A DNA stretch of 64,000 bases from NCBI RefSeq assembly GCF_014651955.1, contig NZ_BMXW01000006.1, forward strand, positions 6,021 through 70,020, written 5' to 3'. This document shows positions 38,887 through 49,793 of the stretch, in pieces. The stretch's first letter is position 1. Every line of letters begins with the position of its first letter. Source of the stretch: Shewanella fodinae. Lineage in GTDB: Bacteria; Pseudomonadota; Gammaproteobacteria; Enterobacterales; Shewanellaceae. The notes below the pieces were generated by a model. The model made no database searches and was not told where the DNA came from. It was given only the letters and a program-made list of their open reading frames with translations. Made by a program: the position numbers and the translations under genes.

Positions 38887-38949
38887 TACTTAACTGTTTT
38901 ATTTGCGCCATATTCGAACATACCCTTTGATTTCAGCGTGTTAAAGATC

Positions 38950-38966
38950 TGGCACAGCTCTGGCTT
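38950..38966 (+). promoter_or_regulatory. Sigma-54 promoter of glnA
   Basis: TGGCAC-N5-TGGCTT: the invariant GG and GC have the required spacing (consensus TGGCAC-N5-TTGCA). Transcription would begin near 38977, about 80 bases before the ATG. Confidence 0.75.
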
Positions 38967-39056
38967 ATAGAAGCCCTAATTACAGGCGGCGCCCAGCGCA
39001 GAGCTTACACAAAAGTTGACAAAGGGCATAAACATACCCTACCCGGAGGCTTGAGA

Positions 39057-40469
39057 ATGTCATCAGTTAAATCTGTTTTAAAACAGCTTGAAGAGTTGGA
39101 AGTAAAGTTTGTCGATTTGCGTTTTGTTGATACCAAGGGTAAAGAACAGCACGTATCAGTACCTTCTCATCAAGTAGATGCTGATTTCTTCGAAGACGGC
39201 AAAATGTTTGACGGTTCTTCTATTGCAGGCTGGAAAGGTATCAATGAATCTGACATGGTGCTGATGCCAGATGCGTCTACTTTTGTGTTGGACCCGTTCA
39301 CCGAAGAAACCACCGCCATTATCCGTTGTGACGTACTCGAACCTGCCACCATGCAGGGTTACAACCGTGACCCACGTTCTATCGCCAAGAAAGCGGAAGA
39401 ATATCTGAAGTCTACCGGTATTGCTGACACAGTATTGATCGGCCCCGAACCAGAATTCTTCGTATTTGACGATGTGCGTTTCGGTTCAGATATGTCCGGC
39501 AACTTCTACAAAATCGGCGCCAAAGAAGCGGCTTGGAGTTCTGCTAACGAATATGAAGAAGGTAACACTGGTCACCGCCCAATGGTGAAAGGTGGTTATT
39601 TCCCTGTACCTCCAGTCGATTCATCACAAGACTGGCGCAGTGCGACCTGTCTGGTACTGGAAGAGATGGGTCTGAAAGTTGAAGCGCACCATCATGAAGT
39701 GGCAACAGCTGGTCAGAATGAAATTGCAACTCGCTTTAACACGCTGACCGCCAAAGCGGACGAAATCCTGACGCTGAAATATGTTGTACACAACATGGCC
39801 CATGCCTACGGCAAAACCGCCACCTTTATGCCAAAACCCATCATGGGCGATAACGGCAGTGGTATGCATGTACATCAATCTTTGTCTAAGGATGGTGTTA
39901 ACCTGTTCGCCGGTGACAAATATGCAGGCTTGTCTGAAACCTGTCTGTACTATATTGGCGGTATCATCAAGCACGCTCGCGCACTGAACGCCTTCACCAA
40001 CCCAAGTACTAACTCATACAAGCGTCTGGTACCACACTTTGAAGCCCCGGTAATGCTGGCTTACTCTGCCCGTAACCGTAGTGCTTCTATCCGTATCCCA
40101 GTGGTACCATCACCAAAAGCACGTCGTATCGAGACTCGCTTCCCAGATCCAGCCGCTAACCCATATTTGGCGTTCGCGGCACTGATGATGGCGGGCCTGG
40201 ATGGTATCCAGAACAAGATCCACCCTGGCGATGCCATGGACAAGGACCTGTATGATCTGCCAGCTGAAGAAGCACTGGCTATCCCAACCGTCTCTGAGTC
40301 CCTAGACATTGCACTGGCGGCACTGGATGCTGACCGTGACTTCCTCACCAAAGGCGGGGTATTCTCTGATGACTTCATCGATTCCTACATCGCACTGAAG
40401 ACTGCAGAATCAGAGAAAGTTAACCGTACAACTCACCCAGTAGAATTTGAGCTGTATTACAGCCTGTAA
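39057..40469 (+). CDS. glnA: Glutamine synthetase type I
   Basis: 470 residues. Joins ammonia to glutamate with ATP. Family marks: [13 protein letters not shown] near 51, metal/substrate motif PEPEFF near 130, [10 protein letters not shown] near 265-274, the ATP-site [14 protein letters not shown] stretch near 350, and [14 protein letters not shown] site ([10 protein letters not shown]) whose Tyr near 400 is the adenylylation target in GSI-beta enzymes. GGAGG at 39045-39049 selects the ATG at 39057 rather than a TTG two codons upstream. Control by NtrC and sigma-54 is written in its promoter. Confidence 0.96.
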   Translation: MSSVKSVLKQLEELEVKFVDLRFVDTKGKEQHVSVPSHQVDADFFEDGKMFDGSSIAGWKGINESDMVLMPDASTFVLDPFTEETTAIIRCDVLEPATMQGYNRDPRSIAKKAEEYLKSTGIADTVLIGPEPEFFVFDDVRFGSDMSGNFYKIGAKEAAWSSANEYEEGNTGHRPMVKGGYFPVPPVDSSQDWRSATCLVLEEMGLKVEAHHHEVATAGQNEIATRFNTLTAKADEILTLKYVVHNMAHAYGKTATFMPKPIMGDNGSGMHVHQSLSKDGVNLFAGDKYAGLSETCLYYIGGIIKHARALNAFTNPSTNSYKRLVPHFEAPVMLAYSARNRSASIRIPVVPSPKARRIETRFPDPAANPYLAFAALMMAGLDGIQNKIHPGDAMDKDLYDLPAEEALAIPTVSESLDIALAALDADRDFLTKGGVFSDDFIDSYIALKTAESEKVNRTTHPVEFELYYSL

Positions 40470-40519
40470 GGATTGCCCTGCAATCAACCCGATGAGTCAA
40501 GCCATCGGAGTATAAAAAT

Positions 40520-40552
40520 AAAGCCCCGGGTTTATCCCGGGGCACTTATTTT
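40520..40552. terminator. Bidirectional terminator between glnA and LysR gene
   Basis: GCCCCGGG / CCCGGGGC stem with TTTAT loop; followed by a broken T-run (ACTTATTTT) on the plus strand and by CTTTATTTTTA on the minus strand. Confidence 0.7.
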
Positions 40553-40568
40553 GCCACCCTGCCTATAT

Positions 40569-41483
40569 TCAGCGGCTTAACACTATGCCTTCTCCGGTAG
40601 CGAGCAGTTGCGTCAACCAGTCACTCAGTAATCGCAACCGCTGTGATAAGTGACGGCGATGCGGATACAACAAATACACTGGCATACTAGGCACCATAAT
40701 ATCTGGCAAAATCTGCTGTAACTCGCCCGTTTTAAGATACTGACTCAGGCCCAGCAACGGCGACTGGATAATGCCAAGATGGCCACGGCAAGCCGCGACA
40801 TAAGCATCACTGTTATTGACAAACACGCTTGTCGGCATCGGCAGTATTTGTAGTGTCTGCCCATCAAGATATTCAAAGCCTCCCGCATCACCGAAAGTGG
40901 TGACATATTGCACTAACTGGTGCTGCGCTAAATCTCTAAGTGTTTGCGGAATGCCACAACGTTGTATGTAGGAGGCGGAAGCTACACTCACTTGTTGCAA
41001 ATAACCCAGCTTTTTCGCTACAACGCCTTCCTGTTCCAGTTTGCCGATACGCAACACCGCATCAAAACCTTCAGCCACAATATCCACTTTACGGTCAGTG
41101 CTGCTGATCTCCAATATCAGTTGCGGATGCTGCGCCATAAACGCCTGTAATGCTGGAAATAGCAAATGACGGGCAAAGCCTTGCGACATATCAATACGGA
41201 TCCGGCCACTGAGAGACCGTTCCCGACGCAAAAACAGCTCTTCCAGTTCACTATAGTCACTGAGCAGCGCCTGACAGCGTTGTAGGCATTGTTCGCCGTC
41301 TAGCGTTAGCCGTACTTTGCGTGTAGTACGCTGCAACAAGCGTACTTGCCATTGCTGTTCCAACTGTTGCACCGTTTTAGACACTTGAGTGCGGGATATT
41401 CCTAGACTATCACTGGCGCCGGTAAAGCTGCCTAACTCCGCCACGCGCAAGAAAATACGCATCGCTTCTAACCTGTCTTGCAT
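40569..41483 (-). CDS. LysR-family transcriptional regulator
   Basis: 304 residues. N-terminal winged helix-turn-helix (about 1-60) with GSFTGASDSLGISRTQVSK, then a linker helix and a two-lobe effector domain. It resembles the subgroup that controls neighbouring oxidoreductases. It is divergent from the SDR gene with 112 bp between them, so it most likely controls that gene and itself. Effector unknown. Confidence 0.88.
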   Translation of the reverse strand: MQDRLEAMRIFLRVAELGSFTGASDSLGISRTQVSKTVQQLEQQWQVRLLQRTTRKVRLTLDGEQCLQRCQALLSDYSELEELFLRRERSLSGRIRIDMSQGFARHLLFPALQAFMAQHPQLILEISSTDRKVDIVAEGFDAVLRIGKLEQEGVVAKKLGYLQQVSVASASYIQRCGIPQTLRDLAQHQLVQYVTTFGDAGGFEYLDGQTLQILPMPTSVFVNNSDAYVAACRGHLGIIQSPLLGLSQYLKTGELQQILPDIMVPSMPVYLLYPHRRHLSQRLRLLSDWLTQLLATGEGIVLSR

Positions 41484-41556
41484 TTTGATTATCCCTAATT
41501 TGGAACATATCTATCCTTTATAAGTAGGTTTATCCACAAAATGCAAATCAATATGC

Positions 41557-41570
41557 TGATACCGATATCA
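41557..41570. promoter_or_regulatory. Candidate LysR box
   Basis: TGATA-N4-TATCA dyad, in the T-N11-A form used by LysR proteins, 26 bp before the SDR start in the divergent region. Confidence 0.4.
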
Positions 41571-41595
41571 ACTTATGTGATAACGGAGACAACTC

Positions 41596-42351
41596 ATGCA
41601 ACAGATAACTCTGATTACCGGCGGTAGCCGTGGCCTTGGTAAGCATATGGCGCTGGCGCTTGCTGCTCGCGGGCACGACCTGATCCTCACCTACCAACAT
41701 AACGCTAGCGCTGCTGCCGAGGTCCAACAACAGGTGGCGACACTTGGTCGCAAGGCTGAACTATTGCCGTTGGACGTGGCAGACAGCAATACTTTTGCCA
41801 ACTTTGCCAAAACCGTCGCCGCACTGCTGCAGCAGCATTGGCAAGGGGCTGCATTGAATCATCTGGTGAATAACGCAGGTATCGGTCTGCACCAGCCATT
41901 AGCGGCAACCACAGAGGCGCAATTTGACGAGCTGTACCGTATCCACCTGAAAGGTCCAATGTTTTTGACGCAAGCATTACTGCCGTTGCTCAGTGATGGC
42001 GGTTCAGTGCTGAATATCTCCAGTGGTCTGGCACGCTTTGCCATCAATGGTGCTGGCGCTTATGCGGCGATGAAAGGTGCCATTGAGGTGCTCACTCGCT
42101 ACTGGGCCAAAGAGCTGGGGCCGCGCCAGATTCGAGTTAATGTGCTGGCTCCTGGTGCAATCGAGACCGATTTCAGTGGTGGTGTGGTACGTGATAATCC
42201 AGAAATGAATCAATATGTCGCCTCGCAGACTGCGCTGGGACGGGCGGGACTGCCAACGGATATTGGTGATGCCGTTACGTTATTGCTATCAGAGGAAGCA
42301 CGCTGGATTACCGCCCAACGTATCGAGGCATCGGGCGGGATGTTCATTTGA
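41596..42351 (+). CDS. Short-chain dehydrogenase/reductase (FabG-like)
   Basis: 251 residues. Rossmann cofactor motif TGGSRGLGKHMA near 7-18, NNAG near 90, catalytic Ser in NISSGLA near 139 and YAAMK near 154-158 are complete. An NAD(P)H-dependent oxidoreductase of unknown substrate; the C-terminal A-S-G-G-M-F end is of the 3-oxoacyl reductase type. Likely under the divergent LysR regulator. Confidence 0.88.
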   Translation: MQQITLITGGSRGLGKHMALALAARGHDLILTYQHNASAAAEVQQQVATLGRKAELLPLDVADSNTFANFAKTVAALLQQHWQGAALNHLVNNAGIGLHQPLAATTEAQFDELYRIHLKGPMFLTQALLPLLSDGGSVLNISSGLARFAINGAGAYAAMKGAIEVLTRYWAKELGPRQIRVNVLAPGAIETDFSGGVVRDNPEMNQYVASQTALGRAGLPTDIGDAVTLLLSEEARWITAQRIEASGGMFI

Positions 42352-42412
42352 AAAAACAGAAAAATATCTGTTAGTAACCGCTGAAATAACTACGGGGAAT
42401 GGATTAAAATAT

Positions 42413-44386
42413 ATGACAGTTAATCCATCCCCTTGTTTGATCCCAATGTTTTCCAAAATAGTAATGCTGGTACTGCACTGGTTACCGGACAGATCTGATC
42501 TTCCAGAAGGACTGCGTATTGGTCTGCCAATGATGGCGGGCTTATTGTTGTTTTCAGCGGTCGGAGATACCACCAGTGGTGTCAATGCGCTGATCTGTGC
42601 TTGGTTGGTGGGCGTCCAGGGCCGGAATATTGCCTATCCTAAACGCCTGACCTTATTGAGCTTATCGGCGGTTTTGTGTTGTGTCGGTGCCGGACTGTCG
42701 ATGCTGAGTCTGATCCAACCATTACTGGGGATTGCGGTGCTGATGCTCGTCGGTCTGCTATATGGTTTATGTTCCAACCAACGTAAATATATTCAGTTGC
42801 TTACCTACAATGTGGGCTTCTCACTGATTTGTGCCATGCACCTATTAGAAACCGATACGCCTTGGCTAATGGTGTTACTGTCAACCGCCTTTGGCAGTTG
42901 GAGCGCTATGCTCAGTGCCGTGCTAGCGGGTCCTTGGTTGTCTATCCAGCAAGGAGAACAGCTACTGGCGAAAGTGACCCGACAATTTGTCAGTTGGTGC
43001 ACCATCCTGGGTTACTCTGATGCGGCTAATGTTGGCAAGCGGCTGGCGTTGCGCGAACAGCTAGATGACGCGATTGCGGTGCTGGCTCACTGGCTACAGG
43101 AAATGCCGGACAACAGCGCAGTAAAACGTATCGCCAGCGGGTTACGCTCACAACTGCAGTTGATAGAAGCAATGGAAGAGATCGGCCGTATTCGTCAGCA
43201 TGAAACCTCCATGGCGAATGCGACGGCACTGCAACACTATCTGTACGAGTTTGCAGCTAACTTTGATGCTTTTTTGCTGCAAGGAGCACCGTTACCTCAT
43301 CTGCCGCTGGGAAATGGGCAGCATCCTGCGTTAACTGCCGTTGAACAACAGATCCAACAAGCGCTATTGCCCAGTACACCATTACCGGCGAATTGGCGCA
43401 CAATTCTCAAACTTATCTGGCCTTCTGACGCCGACAGCATAAAAACCCAATGGCGCAAAGCACTGCATAAAGGCTCAAGGGAATGGCATCATGGTCTGCG
43501 TATTCTTTTCACCTTATTCTGTTGCCAACTGGTGGTAGAACTGTTGCCCTTCCAGCAAGGTTACTGGGTCACGTTAACGGCTTTTATCCTGCTGATGGCA
43601 GCACCACTTGGGCAGTTGCAATTGCGCATCTGGGGCCGTTTTTATGGCACGCTGCTAGGTTCTTTAGTGGCTTTGGCACTGGTGTGGTATTGCGGTACCG
43701 GTGCCTGGTTATTGCCTACAACTTGTCTGACACTATTTCTGGCATTTGCGACTTACTATAAAGCCCGCTATGAGATCCATGTATTCTGGCTAACGGTAAT
43801 GATGGTTTTTGCTATCACCTTGTTATTGCCAGCCGAACCTTATATCGCTTTTTACCGGGCACTAGATACGCTGACCGGAGTCGTGTTATCAGTGCTGGCA
43901 ATGTATCTGTTTATTCCGAGCTGGACACGTCGCTGGCTGGATAACTACGTATGCCACTTCATTGAACTGGAACAACAGTGGTTGCAAAGCATCGCCAATG
44001 GAACGCCTGATATTGCTTTGCGCTGGCAGGCTCACGCCGCATTGCGACAGCTGAGCCTAGAGGTCAGTTACATGAAACTGGAACCTAACACTTCAGCCAG
44101 AGAGCTGCAGGACTGGCAGAGCTTTTTGTGGCTGGGGCTGACATTGCACTGCACGCTGGTAGTGTTGGCAAGACAAGGCCAGCAATCGCAACTACGGCCT
44201 TTTTGTCAACAACTGGCGGCTTGGTCAACGTTGTTTCGCAGGCGTTTGCAACCTCAATGGTCATTATTACCACCAGCCACAACTGTCAGCGATGAAGTTC
44301 ATCAATGGCTGTTGCAGGATATTGCGCAGTTGTATGCCTGGCTGCATTGGCAACAGCCATTCCAACTGACATCCAAGCACCAGTGA
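42413..44386 (+). CDS. FUSC-family membrane protein (YccS-like)
   Basis: About 657 residues. Two blocks of six spans (about 35-170 and 375-490) separated by a long cytoplasmic helical region, as in YccS/YhfK and aromatic-acid efflux pumps AaeB. Function probably efflux of small organic or aromatic compounds, inferred only. The frame is open back to 42215, inside the SDR gene; start at the ATG 42413 is chosen from the coding boundary, the ribosome site being weak. Confidence 0.78.
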   Translation: MTVNPSPCLIPMFSKIVMLVLHWLPDRSDLPEGLRIGLPMMAGLLLFSAVGDTTSGVNALICAWLVGVQGRNIAYPKRLTLLSLSAVLCCVGAGLSMLSLIQPLLGIAVLMLVGLLYGLCSNQRKYIQLLTYNVGFSLICAMHLLETDTPWLMVLLSTAFGSWSAMLSAVLAGPWLSIQQGEQLLAKVTRQFVSWCTILGYSDAANVGKRLALREQLDDAIAVLAHWLQEMPDNSAVKRIASGLRSQLQLIEAMEEIGRIRQHETSMANATALQHYLYEFAANFDAFLLQGAPLPHLPLGNGQHPALTAVEQQIQQALLPSTPLPANWRTILKLIWPSDADSIKTQWRKALHKGSREWHHGLRILFTLFCCQLVVELLPFQQGYWVTLTAFILLMAAPLGQLQLRIWGRFYGTLLGSLVALALVWYCGTGAWLLPTTCLTLFLAFATYYKARYEIHVFWLTVMMVFAITLLLPAEPYIAFYRALDTLTGVVLSVLAMYLFIPSWTRRWLDNYVCHFIELEQQWLQSIANGTPDIALRWQAHAALRQLSLEVSYMKLEPNTSARELQDWQSFLWLGLTLHCTLVVLARQGQQSQLRPFCQQLAAWSTLFRRRLQPQWSLLPPATTVSDEVHQWLLQDIAQLYAWLHWQQPFQLTSKHQ

Positions 44387-44476
44387 TACAAATTAATGAA
44401 CCAGCTGATTTTGCTGGGCAAAACAGCAACTACCGGCTAGTCTTAACAAGACATTAACCAATGGCAGGAACAGGTT

Positions 44477-45028
44477 ATGCGTATTTTGCTGATCGTACTT
44501 TGTCTGTTATCTGTTGTAGCTCAGGCGACTGTCTATAAATGGGTGGACAAGGATGGCAATATTCATTACAGCGATCAGCCACATAGCAATGCGCAACAGG
44601 TGCAGTTGAATGAAAACACCGATAATCAAGTCAGCATGGCTCCGGTTAAGCCCCTCAATATTGCCGGTGCTACCGCAGTAACTGAGCAAAAGGCCATATA
44701 TCAGGTCAGTATTCTATCCCCCCACCATGAAGAAACCATTCGTGACAACGCCGGCGACTTTACGGTAACAGGTGATGTACAGCCGCAACTGGCATCCGGC
44801 CATTACCTACAGCTATATATCGATGGCATTGCCACTACCGACGCCCAAACTTCGGCGCTGTTTTCTTTGAAGGATATCGATCGGGGCGAGCATAAACTAC
44901 AACTCAAAGTAATCCAGCAAAACGGCAAAGTCCTTGCATCCAGCTCAGAAATTACCATTTTTCTGCACCAAGCTGGGCTAATCAAACCCGCGATTCCAGC
45001 ACCGAGTGTCAAAAGAGCCAATGGATAA
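44477..45028 (+). CDS. DUF4124 periplasmic protein
   Basis: 183 residues. Signal peptide at 1-18, then the DUF4124 core VYKWVDKDGNIHYSDQPH near 19-36, a small domain common in secreted gammaproteobacterial proteins. The C-terminal part (about 75-170) reads as a beta-sandwich (Ig-like). Function unknown. Placed 67-117 bp before ntrB, possibly co-transcribed with it, so expression may follow nitrogen state. Confidence 0.75.
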   Translation: MRILLIVLCLLSVVAQATVYKWVDKDGNIHYSDQPHSNAQQVQLNENTDNQVSMAPVKPLNIAGATAVTEQKAIYQVSILSPHHEETIRDNAGDFTVTGDVQPQLASGHYLQLYIDGIATTDAQTSALFSLKDIDRGEHKLQLKVIQQNGKVLASSSEITIFLHQAGLIKPAIPAPSVKRANG

Positions 45029-45145
45029 CTATTTTAATTCATAGTGTTATCCACATAGTTGCGTTCTTCTTAGTATTCGGTAGCAACTTGCGGCTTGCAC
45101 CAGAATGGCGCACTATTATGGTGCATAACGATCTGGAATATGCCG

Positions 45146-46213
45146 ATGGACACGAATTTACTGCTCAATCATCTGGTGACCGCAGTATTGGTTATCGACG
45201 GCGAGTTACGCCCGGCCTATGCCAATGCTGCGGCGGAACAACTACTGGGAGTTTCCAGTCATAAGCTGAAAGAACAACTGCTGACCGACAGTCTGCATAT
45301 GCTAGCCATCGATGCCAAAGTGCTGAAAAACGCCGTCATCGGGCAACAAGGACTCACCGTCAATACCTCACAATTAGTGACGCTGGATGGGCAACACCAT
45401 ACCGTCGATTTAACACTGGTTCCTATGGAACATGATGCGGAACAATCGGCTTGCAGCCTGTTGGAATTGCGTCAGGTGGACCAACAACGGCGCATCCACC
45501 AGCAACTGACGCTGGATGCACAGCAGCAGGCGGCTCAGTTTCTGGTACGTAATCTGGCGCATGAGATCAAAAATCCACTTGGTGGCTTACGCGGCGCGGC
45601 GCAACTGTTGTCAAAAGAACTGAGTGATGAACATCTGCGGGAGTTCACCACACTGATTATTGAACAAGCGGATCGGTTGCGTAGTTTAGTTGACCGTTTA
45701 CTGGGGCCACAAAAACCTTCGCAGCACAAAGTGTTAAACATACACATGGTGATCCAGAAAGTATTGAATCTGGTAAGCGTTACATTGCCACCAAACATTC
45801 GTTTACGGCAGGATTACGATCCATCGATCCCAGACTTACCGATGGATGAAGACCAACTGCAACAAGCCATTCTCAACATAGTGCAAAACGCCATTCAGGC
45901 GCTCGAGCAACAGAAAGCCGGCGACATTATGCTCCGTACCCGTACGGCACATCAGGTGACTATTGGCACACAACGCCACAAGTTAGCGCTGATCCTGTCG
46001 ATCATCGATAACGGCCCAGGTATTGCGCCAGAGTTGGTTGATACCTTGTTTTACCCGATGGTTACCGGCCGTAAGGATGGCAATGGTCTCGGGCTTTCCA
46101 TTGCTCACAATATTGCACGTTTGCACGGTGGTCGTATTGACTGTAATTCGACGCCGGGCCACACAGAATTTAGCCTGACCCTACCTATCAATCTGGATCA
46201 GGACAACTTATAA
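45146..46213 (+). CDS. ntrB: Nitrogen regulation sensor kinase NtrB
   Basis: 355 residues. PAS domain at about 1-100, dimerisation and phosphoacceptor segment NLAHEIKNPLGGL with His139, and an ATPase domain with NIVQNAIQAL and DNGPGI...GLGLSIA. No membrane span, as expected for this soluble kinase. With PII protein it phosphorylates or dephosphorylates NtrC according to glutamine level. Start: ATG at 45140 and 45146 are two codons apart; GGA at eight bases favours the second. A TTG further up (45095) is less likely. Confidence 0.92.
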   Translation: MDTNLLLNHLVTAVLVIDGELRPAYANAAAEQLLGVSSHKLKEQLLTDSLHMLAIDAKVLKNAVIGQQGLTVNTSQLVTLDGQHHTVDLTLVPMEHDAEQSACSLLELRQVDQQRRIHQQLTLDAQQQAAQFLVRNLAHEIKNPLGGLRGAAQLLSKELSDEHLREFTTLIIEQADRLRSLVDRLLGPQKPSQHKVLNIHMVIQKVLNLVSVTLPPNIRLRQDYDPSIPDLPMDEDQLQQAILNIVQNAIQALEQQKAGDIMLRTRTAHQVTIGTQRHKLALILSIIDNGPGIAPELVDTLFYPMVTGRKDGNGLGLSIAHNIARLHGGRIDCNSTPGHTEFSLTLPINLDQDNL

Positions 46214-46235
46214 GGTCAGCAGAAGAGGGAACAAC

Positions 46236-47639
46236 ATGAGTGAACAAGTATGGATCCTCGATGACGACAGCTCCATCCGCTGGGTACTGGAGCGGGCACT
46301 ACGCGGTGCCAAAATCAGTTGCAGCAGCTTTGCAGCGGCTGAATCGTTGTGGGATGCGCTGCAGATTGCCCAGCCGCGCGTCATAGTGTCTGACATTCGT
46401 ATGCCTGGCACCGATGGGCTGACATTGTTGGAACGCATCAACGTCCATTACCCACATATCCCGGTCATCATCATGACCGCGCATTCGGATCTGGATAGTG
46501 CAGTGAGTGCCTATCAAGCAGGAGCATTTGAATATCTGCCAAAACCCTTTGATATTGATGAGGCCATTACGCTTGTTGAGCGGGCGATTACTCACGCCAC
46601 CGAACATTCACCGGTACCCGTGGAGTCTCAGCTCAACACCCCGGAAATCATCGGCGAAGCCCCGGCCATGCAGGAGGTGTTTCGCGCTATTGGTCGCTTG
46701 TCACGCTCATCCATCAGTGTATTGATTAACGGTCAGTCTGGCACAGGTAAAGAGCTGGTGGCCGGAGCACTACACAAACACAGCCCTCGCCGAGATCAAT
46801 CTTTTATCGCGCTGAATATGGCCGCCATTCCCAAGGAGTTGATTGAGTCTGAACTGTTTGGTCATGAAAAAGGGGCATTTACCGGCGCTGCTAACGTGCG
46901 CCAAGGCCGCTTCGAACAAGCCAATGGCGGGACACTGTTTCTGGACGAAATCGGCGACATGCCACTAGATGTGCAAACCCGCCTGTTACGGGTACTGGCA
47001 GATGGTCAGTTTTACCGGATAGGCGGCCACTCCCCGGTTCGCGTAGATGTGCGCATTATTGCTGCCACCCACCAGGATCTGGAATTACTGGTACAAAAAG
47101 GTCAGTTCCGCGAAGATCTATTCCACCGCCTTAATGTCATCCGTATTCATCTACCGCCGTTATCACAACGCCGCGAAGATATTCCACAGTTAGCGCGCTA
47201 TTTTCTATCCCAGGCGGCGAAAGAAATTGGTGTAGAAGCAAAAATTCTCACCAAGGAGACTGCTGCAAAACTACAACAACTGCCATGGCCGGGGAACGTC
47301 AGGCAGTTAGAGAACACCTGTCGCTGGCTGACAGTGATGGCCTCTGGACAGGAGATACTGCCTCAGGATTTACCCCATGAACTGTTTAAAGATCCCGTGA
47401 TTCAGACAAATGGTAATGGTAATTCCCAAGACTGGCAGAGTGCTTTACGGCTATGGCTAGATCAGCGCCTGTCTCAGGGAGAAAACGATCTGCTAACGGA
47501 AATCCAACCTGCATTTGAGCGCATCTTGCTTGAGACGGCCTTAGAACACACCCAAGGCCACAAACAGGAAGCCGCCAAGCGCTTAGGCTGGGGTCGTAAC
47601 ACCTTGACCCGTAAGCTTAAAGAACTATCGATGGACTAA
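46236..47639 (+). CDS. ntrC: Nitrogen response regulator NtrC
   Basis: 467 residues. Receiver domain with phosphorylation site Asp53 (VSDIRMPG), AAA+ sigma-54 activation domain with [11 protein letters not shown], the GAFTGA loop that touches sigma-54 and LFLDEIGDM, and a Fis-type helix-turn-helix at the end ([18 protein letters not shown]). Activates glnA and other nitrogen genes; the sites at 38870 and 38950 are likely targets. Lies 22 bp after ntrB. Confidence 0.96.
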   Translation: MSEQVWILDDDSSIRWVLERALRGAKISCSSFAAAESLWDALQIAQPRVIVSDIRMPGTDGLTLLERINVHYPHIPVIIMTAHSDLDSAVSAYQAGAFEYLPKPFDIDEAITLVERAITHATEHSPVPVESQLNTPEIIGEAPAMQEVFRAIGRLSRSSISVLINGQSGTGKELVAGALHKHSPRRDQSFIALNMAAIPKELIESELFGHEKGAFTGAANVRQGRFEQANGGTLFLDEIGDMPLDVQTRLLRVLADGQFYRIGGHSPVRVDVRIIAATHQDLELLVQKGQFREDLFHRLNVIRIHLPPLSQRREDIPQLARYFLSQAAKEIGVEAKILTKETAAKLQQLPWPGNVRQLENTCRWLTVMASGQEILPQDLPHELFKDPVIQTNGNGNSQDWQSALRLWLDQRLSQGENDLLTEIQPAFERILLETALEHTQGHKQEAAKRLGWGRNTLTRKLKELSMD

Positions 47640-47646
47640 TAACGAA

Positions 47647-47675
47647 ACATAGCCAGCCACGAGCGCTGGCTATGT
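47647..47675 (+). terminator. Hairpin after ntrC
   Basis: ACATAGCCAGC / GCTGGCTATGT, 11-bp stem; only a weak T-run (CTTAC) follows, so strength is uncertain. Confidence 0.6.
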
Positions 47676-47733
47676 CTTACTTGAAGTACAACTTTTATGA
47701 GTGACTGGCTCAAACCTAAAAAGCTAAGTCGCG

Positions 47734-49638
47734 CTACAACTTGAATTTATTTACAATGGTCACAAGTTGACCATTAACTTTTTCAATGTCGGCAGCATTG
47801 GCTGATGATGCCAAACCCACATTTTTAAGTTCAGATACAATACCGCTGATAGTATTCATGTTATGACTCACTTCTTTAGTAACACAACTCTGCTCTTCGG
47901 CGGCAGTAGCAATTTGCCCACTTAGGTCATTGATATGATTTATAAAAACAATTAATGAATCCAGACTATTGGCCACTGCATCCGACTCTACGGCAGTTTC
48001 CTGACAGCGTTTTTTTGTTTCATCCATCGAATTAACAACTTGCTGGCTACCCGACAGCAGATTTTCAATTGCCTGTTCGATTTCGGCCGTACTATCTTTA
48101 GTTCTATTAGCCAGCTCTCTTACTTCATCAGCAACCACGGCAAATCCACGACCTTGTTCCCCAGCTCTGGCAGCCTCAATTGCAGCATTTAAGGCTAACA
48201 AATTGGTCTGTTCAGCTATTTTGCCGATAACGTTAAGCACAGTACTGATCCCTGTCGTATGTGTATTCATTTCCTGCACATATTTAGCGGCTTGTTCAAC
48301 GTCCGCAATAAGTGCTTTGACCGCCTTCTGAGATTTAGCAACAATTTTTTTAGACTCTGCACTCGTTTGATTGGCATCATCGGTCAGCTTAGCGGTGTTA
48401 GCAGCATCACTCGCCATCGAATTAGCAGTGGCATCCATTTCTTCAATAGCTGTAGCAATCTGCTCTGTTTCTTGGACATGGCTATTCAACATGTCACTAT
48501 TATTATCCGCCAATACTTTCAGTTGCCGGACATTTGAATGCAGTACCTCGGTTGAATTCTTAACCTCACACATCATCCCTTGAAGATTAGCAATAAATGT
48601 ATTTATTCCCTTGCAAATTTCGCCTATATCATCATTTGTCGTAACTTTAAGGCGTTGCGTCAAATCCCCATTACCACTAGATAAATTAGAGACCATTTGA
48701 CGCAGAGAAATAATTGGTCGATATAAAAAGTTAATAACTGCAAATGCAATTAAAACGCAGATAATAGTCGATATAACAGTGACTATTATTGCATGTTGTC
48801 TAGCAGTTTTTAATGCAGCAAATACTGTATCTTTCTCTAAACCAACCACCACATACCATTTTTTATCACCAATATTGATACGCTGAGAAAAAAGAATTTT
48901 ATCAATACCATTCACTTGATATTCAATCATAGTCTTATTATTGCTGACAACATTCAGTGCCGCATCTTTAAACCAATTGTAACTGGTGGCTGTTTTCCCT
49001 GTTTCGACTAACTTGGAAGACGATGCAAGTAAGGTAGTGTCTTGATTCAAAATCACAACGACTGCATCTTGCATTTCATCAGAAGGTTTAACCAACTGAT
49101 TTAAAAATGATAACTTTAAATCTGCCGATACAATGCCACCTTTAATTTTCTTAATGATAGTGATCCAATAAGTGCCATCAGTTCCCAGATATGGTTCAGT
49201 AACAGTGACATTAGAGGTAGCAAGAGCATTTTTATACCAAGGCCGTTCAGTTACATTTCCCTTATATTTATGATCGGGCCAATGACTATCTGTTTGGTTC
49301 CAATAACCATCACCGTTATCAAAAGCGACAATGGCACTATCAGAATTCATTGCAGCTGCAATTAATTTAGTGAGTGCGATTATTTCATCAGTTGTGCCAT
49401 TAATCCCAGTATTAAGAAAATTTTCGGATATTTTGCTAATACCGCCAACTTTCTCGTTAATCATGGTTTCAATGACTTTACCCATACCATCAACATAGTC
49501 TCGACTTTGTTTAATAATATCATTCGTAAGGGCATTTTTTTGTTGAAAATAAGCAATAGTGCTCGCTGCAGAAACAGAGATGGCAACCAAGAACATTATG
49601 GAAATCATCAATATTCTTTTCAAACCCATATTCATCAT
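47734..49638 (-). CDS. Methyl-accepting chemotaxis protein, dCache type
   Basis: About 634 residues. A first span near 8-28, a large periplasmic dCache sensor (about 35-270) with WYKNALA and [11 protein letters not shown] motifs, a second span near 275-300, HAMP domain, and the signalling tip [20 protein letters not shown]. The first ATG with a good ribosome site (AAGG, eight bases) is 49638; a GTG at 49647 is less likely. Its codons are clearly more AT-rich than those of its neighbours, hinting at later acquisition. Ligand unknown, possibly an amino or organic acid. Confidence 0.88.
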   Translation of the reverse strand: MMNMGLKRILMISIMFLVAISVSAASTIAYFQQKNALTNDIIKQSRDYVDGMGKVIETMINEKVGGISKISENFLNTGINGTTDEIIALTKLIAAAMNSDSAIVAFDNGDGYWNQTDSHWPDHKYKGNVTERPWYKNALATSNVTVTEPYLGTDGTYWITIIKKIKGGIVSADLKLSFLNQLVKPSDEMQDAVVVILNQDTTLLASSSKLVETGKTATSYNWFKDAALNVVSNNKTMIEYQVNGIDKILFSQRINIGDKKWYVVVGLEKDTVFAALKTARQHAIIVTVISTIICVLIAFAVINFLYRPIISLRQMVSNLSSGNGDLTQRLKVTTNDDIGEICKGINTFIANLQGMMCEVKNSTEVLHSNVRQLKVLADNNSDMLNSHVQETEQIATAIEEMDATANSMASDAANTAKLTDDANQTSAESKKIVAKSQKAVKALIADVEQAAKYVQEMNTHTTGISTVLNVIGKIAEQTNLLALNAAIEAARAGEQGRGFAVVADEVRELANRTKDSTAEIEQAIENLLSGSQQVVNSMDETKKRCQETAVESDAVANSLDSLIVFINHINDLSGQIATAAEEQSCVTKEVSHNMNTISGIVSELKNVGLASSANAADIEKVNGQLVTIVNKFKL

Positions 49639-49793
49639 TAAGGTCACCTTAGTATATAAAATTACTATTTTATAAATAACGGGATTCTGGCATATCTTAA
49701 GTGTGTTTTACTTAAGTATCCCATCTAGTTTAGACCATAGTTGGACGGGCTGAGTTTACTATATTTTGAGCACCGTCAAATATCACATCAATA

